A stretch of 64,000 nucleotides of DNA from Haloterrigena sp. H1 (GTDB taxonomy: Archaea; Halobacteriota; Halobacteria; Halobacteriales; Natrialbaceae). Each line of letters starts with the position of its first letter. Position 1 is the stretch's first letter. The stretch is from positions 930,001-994,000 of the forward strand of contig NZ_SMZK01000001.1 of assembly GCF_005938085.1 (NCBI RefSeq). The letters run 5' to 3'. The position numbers and the translations under genes were made by a program. Positions 42,862 through 49,254 of the stretch are shown in pieces. The notes under the pieces were generated by a model. The model saw nothing but the letters and a program-made list of their open reading frames with translations. It had not been told where the DNA came from and ran no database searches.

Positions 42862-43163
42862 TGTGTATCGTGTGTTGAGTCGCTATCGCGGTCGGACACA
42901 GGTCCCGTGTCCGTCGGTTCTGCGTGCTGTTCGGTTCGTGCCTGTGAAACGACGTCGATCGCGACCTCGAGGTTGACGACGTAGTCGTCGACCGTCGACT
43001 GCAGGCCGCTGGTCGTCTCGCGTTCGATGTGCGTGACGACCGTTGCGGTCTCACCGTCGCGGTCGACGGTTGTTTCCATCTCGTCGGTGTTGTCCGGGCG
43101 AAGCGCCCGTGCGACGAGTGTCGCGTCGTCGTGGTCCGTCCGAATCGTCGCGTGTCGGCTCAT
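42858..43163 (-). CDS. Pcc1-family KEOPS subunit (second paralog)
   Basis: A 101-aa protein. The core (TLVARALRPDNTDEMETTVDRDGETATVVTHIERETTSGLQSTVDDYVVNLEVA) matches the Pcc1 family, with the long helix STVDDYVVNLEVAIDVV and a disordered acidic tail. With the gene at 11342 this makes two Pcc1-type proteins. Work on archaeal KEOPS has shown that a Pcc1 paralog, Pcc2, forms a heterodimer with Pcc1 as a fifth core subunit; these two genes are candidates for that pair. It overlaps both flanking genes by four bases. Confidence 0.85.
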   Translation of the reverse strand: MSRHATIRTDHDDATLVARALRPDNTDEMETTVDRDGETATVVTHIERETTSGLQSTVDDYVVNLEVAIDVVSQARTEQHAEPTDTGPVSDRDSDSTHDTQ

Positions 43164-44401
43164 AGCAGGTCCCTCACTGCCGCGATGATCGTCGCGTCGT
43201 CCACGTCGGGGTCGAATCGCAGGGAGCCACGCCGATGGCCGCCGTCGTATTCGACGTCGGCCTCGGGTGCTTGCTCCGCGAGTTCGCGGGCGACTGCCTC
43301 GACGGTCGCGCCGAGGTGGTCGGCCTCGCGGGTCGCAATGGCCGCTTCACTGTCGCCGTCATCGGATTCTGTCCGATTGCTCGAGGGACCTCGTCCCTCG
43401 GTGACGGCGAGGACGGCTGGCTCCGGTGACCGGTAGGCCACCGCGAGCCGTGCGACTGCTTCGACAGGGCCGTCATCGATGCCGACGACGAACAGCCCGT
43501 CGTAGCGACCGGTCGAGGCCGCTTCGAGCGCTGCGTGTGCGCGGCGTCCGTACTCGCGCCAGACTGCCAGCGCCCGCTCGCGGACGTCGTGACCCATCGC
43601 GAGCGCGACGCCGGTTCCGGGTTCCGTACTGGCTGTGGCCTCGAGCACGTCGGCGAAGCCGCCGAGCGTCTCGAATGGGCTCTCGGGCGTCGCGTACGGC
43701 CGCAACGCCCGACCGATCGTCGTCGCGGCGGCGTCGGCTGCCCCGTCGGCACCGACGACGTCGAGTGCGACCAGCGAGCCGATCGTCCGGTGGTCATCCG
43801 CGTCGATATCGGCGGGACCACCGTCGACGACGTCTGCGAGCGCCTCGCGGGTCGCGTCTTGGTCGCCCGACCACGGTGCGTGTACTCGAGTCGAGTGGGC
43901 GAGCCCATCGACCGGGTCGGCGGTCGGGATCGCTACGCCGGGCCGGCGCTCGAGCAGCCCCTGCTCGCGTGCGGCTGTTTCGATCCATTCGCTTTCGCCC
44001 GCGCCGGGTTCGCCGCCGCTTGCGACGATGCCGGCGAGTGCGACGACCGGGTCCGGCGTCGCACCGAGTTCACGGACGAGATCGACTGCCTCGAGCGTCG
44101 CTGGCCGATCAGACGCCGCGAGCGGGATGACGCTATCGGTGTCGGCGGCCGCGTCAACGGTGCCGACGACGACGGTCACGTCGTCTTCGCCCGTCGATGT
44201 ATGAGCCCGTTCGGATCGCGCCCCGACCGTGCGTTCGACGGTCACCTGAAACGGCGTCTCGCTGTCCGCGAGCGCGCTCGCGACGAGCCCGCTTGCGGCG
44301 AGTGCGTCGCCGTCGGCGCGGGCGATCAGCCGAACGAAGCCGGCGCTCTCGAGCGCGTTCGTGGCGGACGCCGGCTCGGCGGATCGACCCTCGGTGGACA
44401 T
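43160..44401 (-). CDS. DHH/RecJ-like protein, catalytic motifs degenerate
   Basis: A 413-aa protein annotated in relatives as RecJ-like. The N-terminal motif is ARADGDALAASGLVAS in place of the usual DxDG-type block, and I see no DHH triad in the expected region (DTDSVIPLAASDRPATLEAVDL). The C-terminal DHHA1-like part has YDGLFVVGIDDGPVEAVARL and GHRRGSLRFDPDVD. It is probably an inactive member that binds RNA, DNA or a partner. It sits 6 bp after rps15 and overlaps pcc1, so it is co-expressed with translation and tRNA-modification genes. Confidence 0.8.
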   Translation of the reverse strand: MSTEGRSAEPASATNALESAGFVRLIARADGDALAASGLVASALADSETPFQVTVERTVGARSERAHTSTGEDDVTVVVGTVDAAADTDSVIPLAASDRPATLEAVDLVRELGATPDPVVALAGIVASGGEPGAGESEWIETAAREQGLLERRPGVAIPTADPVDGLAHSTRVHAPWSGDQDATREALADVVDGGPADIDADDHRTIGSLVALDVVGADGAADAAATTIGRALRPYATPESPFETLGGFADVLEATASTEPGTGVALAMGHDVRERALAVWREYGRRAHAALEAASTGRYDGLFVVGIDDGPVEAVARLAVAYRSPEPAVLAVTEGRGPSSNRTESDDGDSEAAIATREADHLGATVEAVARELAEQAPEADVEYDGGHRRGSLRFDPDVDDATIIAAVRDLL

Positions 44402-44407
44402 GCGGTG

Positions 44408-44878
44408 TTATTCGTTCTCGAGGAGTTCGACTGCGACCTCGTAGGAGTACGTGAAGTCGGGCTCGAGTTCGTCGCCGCGGTAGTAGTCGACCAGACGACG
44501 GACCTTCGCTTCGGTGTTCTGCAGGGCGCGCTTGTTCTGGTGGTCCTGCTGGTTCTCCTGGACGTGCTCGCGCAGGCGCACGGCACGCTCCATCAGGTTT
44601 CGGAGGTCCTCAGGGATGTCAGACGTGGCGTCGTTTTCCTCGAGGATCTCGGTGACTTTCTTCCCGGTCGCCAGCTTGACGTCCGGAACGGGCGTGCCGG
44701 TGACGCCTTCGTCACGCAGCTTCATCCCGATCTGGCTGGGATCGTAGCCCTGCTCTGCCAGTTCGACGACCCGAGATTCGATGTCTTCTGGGTCGACGTC
44801 GCTCCACTCCGGCGGTTCGTCTGCCGACGGCTTGTCCGAACCGGACGAGCCGCGACGGCGGGTGTGCATTCGTGCCAT
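44408..44878 (-). CDS. rps15: 30S ribosomal protein S15 (uS15)
   Basis: A 156-aa archaeal-type S15. The start MARMHTRRRGSSGSDKP at 44878 is chosen over the longer frame because the archaeal N-terminus M-A-R-M-H is conserved. Then DIESRVVELAEQGYDPSQIGMKLRDEGVTG and LREHVQENQQDHQNKRALQNTEAKVRRLVDYYR (16S rRNA-binding helices). It is the first gene of the four-gene operon reading leftward. An aaacccTTTAGtcc motif about 190 bp upstream could be the promoter. Confidence 0.95.
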   Translation of the reverse strand: MARMHTRRRGSSGSDKPSADEPPEWSDVDPEDIESRVVELAEQGYDPSQIGMKLRDEGVTGTPVPDVKLATGKKVTEILEENDATSDIPEDLRNLMERAVRLREHVQENQQDHQNKRALQNTEAKVRRLVDYYRGDELEPDFTYSYEVAVELLENE

Positions 44879-45133
44879 TGTTTGAGGATAGGAATCGCAC
44901 TGACCGCTCGTGTTCGCTGTCGAGCGTGCACGCGCCTCGAGCGGCGTCGTGGCCGCCGACAGCAGCCGGCTCTCGCCGTGCACTTCCGCAATCCCAAGCC
45001 ACCCGGAAAAGGGGGTGACACAGTCGGATTTGCGGCCGTGCGTTTCCCACTCTCGCTACTGGCGTCGAGGACTAAAGGGTTTCTACACGACGCCGACGTG
45101 GCCAGCCACGGTGTGATCGCGGCGGTGGGTCAC

Positions 45134-45290
45134 CTAGAGCACGACCGCGAAGACCAGCAAAGCGAGCGCGAGCATGACGGCGGCGTGTTTCGCGCCCGCT
45201 CTGAGGTCGCCGGTACTCAACTGACCGGCGATCAGTCCCGAGAGCAGCCCCTGGACGAGCGTCGCGTGATAGAACAGCGTCGCGTAGGGC
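45134..45290 (-). pseudogene. pilC/tadC 3' remnant (type IV pilus membrane platform)
   Basis: On the minus strand, in the +1 frame relative to the upstream ATPase, the sequence reads VQPYATLFYHATLVQGLLSG, then LIAGQLSTGDLRAGAKHAA and a final hydrophobic helix VMLALALLVFAVVL to TAG at 45134. This is the conserved C-terminus of archaeal PilC/TadC/FlaJ membrane proteins. Nothing corresponding to the preceding ~600 residues exists; the frame begins inside the ATPase gene. It is a remnant left by deletion. Confidence 0.75.
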
Positions 45291-46917
45291 TGAACCGTCG
45301 GTAGTCGCTGCCGCCGGTCGTCTGCAGGTACTCGAGGAATCGCTTTCGGTTTCTGAGTTCGGCCAGCAGCTCCTGCTGGCTCCAGCCGCGCTCGTCACGG
45401 ATCTCCGAGAGGAGTTTGCTCCCCTCGTCTCGGAACTGGTCGGTCTGTCCCTCCCACGTGTAGGCCATCGAGTAGTCGAGTTCGCCGGTTCGCTGGTCGA
45501 CGCCCTCGATTTCGGCGATGACCTTGTTCCGGCGAACGCGCTGGCCGTCGACGCGGGTCTGTGTCTGCACCGAGAGCACGTCGAGACTCTGGACCATCGC
45601 CCGCGGGACGTTGATCGGGTCGTTCTCGAGGCGGTTGATCGCCGTCTGGACCGAGTCGGCGTGCATCGTCGAGTACGTCGTGTGACCGGTGTTCATCGCC
45701 TGAAAGAGCGTCATCGCCTCCTCGCCGCGGACCTCGCCGACGAGGATGTATTCGGGCCGGTGGCGGAGTGCAGAGCGCAACAGATCGTACATCGTCACGT
45801 CCCGGCCCTCGTGAACGCGTTCGCGCGTGATTGCGGAGAGCCAGTTGTCGTGTGAGAGCTGGAGTTCGCGCGTGTCTTCGATCGTCAACACCTTCGACCG
45901 CGGGGGGATGAACATCGAGATGGCGTTCATGCTCGTCGTCTTTCCCGATGCGGTGCCGCCCACGAACAGCAGGCTCTTGTTGTGCTCGATCGCGAGCCAG
46001 AGATACGCCAGTTGCTCGACGCTGAAGGTGCCGTACTCGAGCAAGTCGATCGGCGTGAAGGGGTCGTCTGCGTACTTCCGGATGGTAAACGCAGAGCCCC
46101 GCGGGGTCACTTCCTCGCCCAGCGCGAGCTCGGCCCGGGAGCCGTCGGGAAGGGTCGTGTTGACGACCGGATCCCCGATGGAGATGTGTTGTCCCGAGTG
46201 CTGGGCCAGTTTGATGACGAACTGATCGAGCGTCGATCGCCCGAAGCTGACGTCCGTCTCGATGTCGGTGTACTCGTCGTGATAGACGAACAGCGGCAGG
46301 TCGTAGCCGTCACACGAGATGTCTTCGACGTGGGGATCGTGCATGATCGGCTCGAGCGGCCCGTAGCCTCGAAACTCGCGGTAGATGTGGTAAAACAGTC
46401 GGTAGAACGTCGCCGTCTCGATGTCGGTCCCGTAGCGCTCGAGATACTCGCGGATCGTCTCCCGTAACACCGCCTCGGCGTCGTGACGCTCGTTGTCGTC
46501 TTCCCGGTATAACAGCGGATCGCGAACGTCCTCGAGCAGCGTCTCGAGCAGGACCGTCTCGTCCTCGCGAAGCGACGGCTCGACGGTCCGGTACCGGTGT
46601 TCGTCTGCCTCGTGGTCGTAACCGATCGAGACGAACGAAAACGGTGCGTCGACCCAGTAACGGTCGACCTCCTCGAGCCCGTCGGGATCGTCGAGCGTGA
46701 CCAGCGGGCCGTGGACTGCCGGTTCGTAGTCGCCGACGTCGACCGTCGATCCCCGGAGCGTTTCGACGAGTCGTCGCACCGTGCGGCGAGCGGCATCGAT
46801 CGTCGACTCGCGGCGCTCGTCGGCATCCTCGTCCGAGTTAGTCAGTGAGCCGGCACTGACACCGCTCTCGAGGCCGTTCGATGTGTTGCTCGAGTCGTCG
46901 GATGTAGGGCGATCCAT
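45232..46917 (-). CDS. Type IV pilus/secretion ATPase (PilB/TadA-like), 3' end altered
   Basis: A 561-aa ATPase from the ATG at 46917 (GTG at 46938 would add 7 aa). N-terminal acidic segment, then the core with HIYREFRGYGPLEPIMHDPHVEDISC, Walker A FVGGTASGKTTSMNA, Walker B region PEYILVGEVRGEEAMTLFQAMNTGH and MHADSV, as in archaeal pilus assembly ATPases. Normal homologs end with an ELRNRKRFLEYL..DYRRF-type block followed by a conserved tail. Here, after SDYRRF, the reading frame runs into out-of-frame pilC sequence and ends SPTRRCSITRRSSRGCSRD. The core appears intact but the C-terminus is aberrant and the partner PilC is missing, so the locus is probably nonfunctional. Confidence 0.85.
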   Translation of the reverse strand: MDRPTSDDSSNTSNGLESGVSAGSLTNSDEDADERRESTIDAARRTVRRLVETLRGSTVDVGDYEPAVHGPLVTLDDPDGLEEVDRYWVDAPFSFVSIGYDHEADEHRYRTVEPSLREDETVLLETLLEDVRDPLLYREDDNERHDAEAVLRETIREYLERYGTDIETATFYRLFYHIYREFRGYGPLEPIMHDPHVEDISCDGYDLPLFVYHDEYTDIETDVSFGRSTLDQFVIKLAQHSGQHISIGDPVVNTTLPDGSRAELALGEEVTPRGSAFTIRKYADDPFTPIDLLEYGTFSVEQLAYLWLAIEHNKSLLFVGGTASGKTTSMNAISMFIPPRSKVLTIEDTRELQLSHDNWLSAITRERVHEGRDVTMYDLLRSALRHRPEYILVGEVRGEEAMTLFQAMNTGHTTYSTMHADSVQTAINRLENDPINVPRAMVQSLDVLSVQTQTRVDGQRVRRNKVIAEIEGVDQRTGELDYSMAYTWEGQTDQFRDEGSKLLSEIRDERGWSQQELLAELRNRKRFLEYLQTTGGSDYRRFSPTRRCSITRRSSRGCSRD

Positions 46918-47072
46918 CGATAGCTGAACTCGTGACACGTCCGGACGCGACGCTCATAAATGAGACGGCCGACCGCGGACAGTCTATCCGGAACCCCCGG
47001 TCGCTGGTGTCACTCGAGATGGTCTCCGTGCGTTACGTTCATACTGCGCGAGACCGAAGGAACACGCACGGA

Positions 47073-47540
47073 ATGAGGCGCGAGCACTTCACGTTAGATG
47101 TCACCAATATCGACTGGGCCGAAGCCGACGGCGAGCCCAAAAAGCCCTCGGTATCGATCGACTTCACCGGCCCGGAACCGATGCTTCGCGAGCGCCTGAC
47201 TGGTCCCGACGGCGACGTTCTCGAGGCACGCGAAACGGACGCAGCCCTCCGGCTGCAGGGACCGCTCGAGGACGACACTGCGGGGGTAGTGAGCGTGACC
47301 AACCGCATCACCGGCGAGTTCATCCTCGAACTCAACGAAGACGCCGGCGACGTCTTGCAGTTCATCCGCGCTGCACGGCGCTACGGTGAGACAGCCGGCG
47401 ACGAGGGCCAGTATCGTGTCGAGATCACGCTCGATGGCGAGCCATTCGTCAGCTACGACAAGCGAACGTTTCTGGTCTACGACGACGAGGGCAGTCTGCT
47501 TCGCCAACACAGCCTGATCCCGAGCGGCGTCGAACTCTGA
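47073..47540 (+). CDS. Conserved haloarchaeal protein, unknown function
   Basis: A 155-aa soluble protein starting MRREHFTLDVTNIDWAEADG. It is beta-rich (SVSIDFTGPEPMLRERLTG, VVSVTNRITGEFILELNEDA) with a helix DVLQFIRAARRYGE and an acidic bias. It resembles a haloarchaeal DUF (possibly DUF5793), which I cannot confirm. The longer frame from 46932 overlaps the pilus ATPase promoter region and is rejected. It is upstream of, but not tightly linked to, the ABC ATPase gene. Confidence 0.75.
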   Translation: MRREHFTLDVTNIDWAEADGEPKKPSVSIDFTGPEPMLRERLTGPDGDVLEARETDAALRLQGPLEDDTAGVVSVTNRITGEFILELNEDAGDVLQFIRAARRYGETAGDEGQYRVEITLDGEPFVSYDKRTFLVYDDEGSLLRQHSLIPSGVEL

Positions 47541-47610
47541 TCGCCAGCGGGTTCGCCCGCTGTTCTCCCGCGTAATACGTTATTTCCGCCGTCTGGAAGC
47601 GAACCGGCAA

Positions 47611-47636
47611 ATATAAGTGATTTAGGCACGCCTAAA
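47611..47636 (+). promoter_or_regulatory. TATA box and DtxR-like operator before ABC ATPase
   Basis: The A/T-rich atataagt (47611-47618) is followed at 47621-47636 by TTTAGGC-AC-GCCTAAA, a perfect 7-bp inverted repeat with a 2-bp centre. Its TTAGG...CCTAA arms match the core of DtxR/IdeR iron boxes known from bacteria. The operator would cover the expected transcription start, fitting repression when iron is plentiful. A Shine-Dalgarno-like GGAGG about 10 bp before the ATG at 47673 then decides the start. Confidence 0.7.
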
Positions 47637-47672
47637 GAGAATGTGCGCCGGCAGCTGCCGGAGGGTCGATAC

Positions 47673-48845
47673 ATGGCCAACGGAGAACTGCTTACAACGG
47701 CGGTCGAGAACCGATCCAACGAGTCGACGACGAGCGAGACGGTTCTCGAACTCGACGGCATCGCGAAACGCTACGGAAACCAGGACGTCATCGGTGACCT
47801 CTCGATTACCGTCCGTGACGGTGAAATCCTGACCCTGCTCGGCCCATCTGGTTGCGGCAAGACCACGACGCTTCGGTTGATCGCCGGCCTCGAGGAACCT
47901 AACGCCGGTCGAATTCGATTGGAAGGTGAGACCGTCTCGGGCGACGGCCGGTTCGTCCCGCCGGAAGACCGCGACATCGGCGTCGTCTTTCAGGACTTCG
48001 CGCTGTTTCCACACCTGACCGCCCGCGAAAACGTCGCCTTCGGCTTGCAGGATCGACCCGAGAGCGAGCGTGCAAGCCGCGTCGACGAACTGCTCGAACT
48101 CGTCGGCCTCGAGACCCACGGCGACCACTATCCCGGCGAACTCTCCGGCGGCCAGCAACAGCGCATCGCGCTCGCGCGCTCGCTGGCTCCCGAACCCGAG
48201 ATGCTGTTGCTCGACGAACCCTTCTCGAGTCTGGACGTCGATCTGCGCGTCGAGATGCGCGAAGAGGTCCGCCGAATCATCAAGCAGACGGGCGTCACCG
48301 CGATCTCCGTCACGCACGATCAGGAAGAGGCCCTGTCTATTTCCGACCGCGTTGCCGTGATGAACGACGGCGACATCGAACAGATCGACACTCCCCAGCA
48401 AGTCTTCCAGCAGCCCGAATCGCGGTTCGTCGCCGGCTTTCTGGGCCACGCTAGTTTCCTCCCCGGAGAGGTCCACGGCGACAGCGTCGCCACCGCACTC
48501 GGTCGTGTCCTCCGCGATGACGTTCACGGGCTAGCCCACCAATACGACGGCTCTACCGTCGACCTTCTCGTTCGACCTGACGACGTCACGGCCTACCCAG
48601 CAGACGGGTCGGAAGCCGATGGCCGTGTCGTCTATCGGCGCTATCTCGGCCCGACCGTCCTCTATCGCGTCGAACTCGCCGGTGGCGAAACGATCGAGTG
48701 TATGCACAACCACTCCGACCATATCGACTTAGACGAGCGCGTTGCCGTCCGCGTCACTGCCGACCACGAACTCGCGTGGTTCCCCGCGGATCACCGCGAA
48801 GCAGTCGACGCGAACGTGGACGGAACTCCCACGAGCGCCGACTGA
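47673..48845 (+). CDS. ABC transporter ATP-binding protein, iron(III)/FbpC-like
   Basis: A 390-aa importer ATPase. Walker A GPSGCGKTTTLRLIAG, the Q-loop in VFQDFALFPHLTARENVAFGL, signature LSGGQQQRIALARSL, Walker B MLLLDEPFSSLDVDLR and the C-terminal TOBE-like domain (LVRPDDVTAYPAD, ESGYVVY-type strands) place it in the FbpC/PotA/CysA group. I chose ATG 47673 over GTG 47643 because of the GGAGG sequence before it. No permease or binding-protein gene is adjacent, unusual for this class. The DtxR-like box upstream argues for ferric iron import. Confidence 0.88.
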   Translation: MANGELLTTAVENRSNESTTSETVLELDGIAKRYGNQDVIGDLSITVRDGEILTLLGPSGCGKTTTLRLIAGLEEPNAGRIRLEGETVSGDGRFVPPEDRDIGVVFQDFALFPHLTARENVAFGLQDRPESERASRVDELLELVGLETHGDHYPGELSGGQQQRIALARSLAPEPEMLLLDEPFSSLDVDLRVEMREEVRRIIKQTGVTAISVTHDQEEALSISDRVAVMNDGDIEQIDTPQQVFQQPESRFVAGFLGHASFLPGEVHGDSVATALGRVLRDDVHGLAHQYDGSTVDLLVRPDDVTAYPADGSEADGRVVYRRYLGPTVLYRVELAGGETIECMHNHSDHIDLDERVAVRVTADHELAWFPADHREAVDANVDGTPTSAD

Positions 48846-48927
48846 CTCCGGTCACTGAGCGGTCGGGGTCGGTTTTGCGACACGTGGCCACACAACGCTT
48901 AAATCGAAACCCTTCCTAAAAGCGCGT

Positions 48928-49206
48928 ATGCATAAGGACGAACTCCTCGAGCTCCACGAAGAACTCGTCGTCATCATGGAGTACTTCTCCGAGCGCGAGG
49001 AGGTCGATGAAACGCTGTTCGACCCCTACCGCCAGCTCGACGTCGACCCCTCGCACGTCCACAAGTCGAAAAGCGAACACAAACACGCGGTCTTCGTCCT
49101 CGGCAACGCGCTCGCGAGCGCGATGAGCGAAGACGAGTTTTCGAGCGCCGGCCGAATCGGCAAGCGGATGAAAGAACTCGCCGAAGACGCGGAATCCAAG
49201 ATCTAG
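48928..49206 (+). CDS. UPF0058 family protein
   Basis: A 92-aa protein. MHKDELLELHEELVVIMEYF, DPYRQLDVDPSHVHKSKSEHKHAVFVLGNALA and a C-terminal helix GRIGKRMKELAEDAE match UPF0058, a small archaeal family with conserved His residues likely to bind a metal. The upstream gene ends 80 bp earlier; a TTAAAT-type box is at about 48898. Function unknown. Confidence 0.88.
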   Translation: MHKDELLELHEELVVIMEYFSEREEVDETLFDPYRQLDVDPSHVHKSKSEHKHAVFVLGNALASAMSEDEFSSAGRIGKRMKELAEDAESKI

Positions 49207-49254
49207 TGACTGTCTAGGCGAAACGTATTTGGTGCGGTTCCCGCTTGTTGACGT

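Noticed and set aside
46932..47072. Extended N-terminus of the 47073 protein
   Set aside because: The added 47 residues are basic and unlike haloarchaeal proteins, and the stretch overlaps the promoter area of the divergent pilus ATPase gene.
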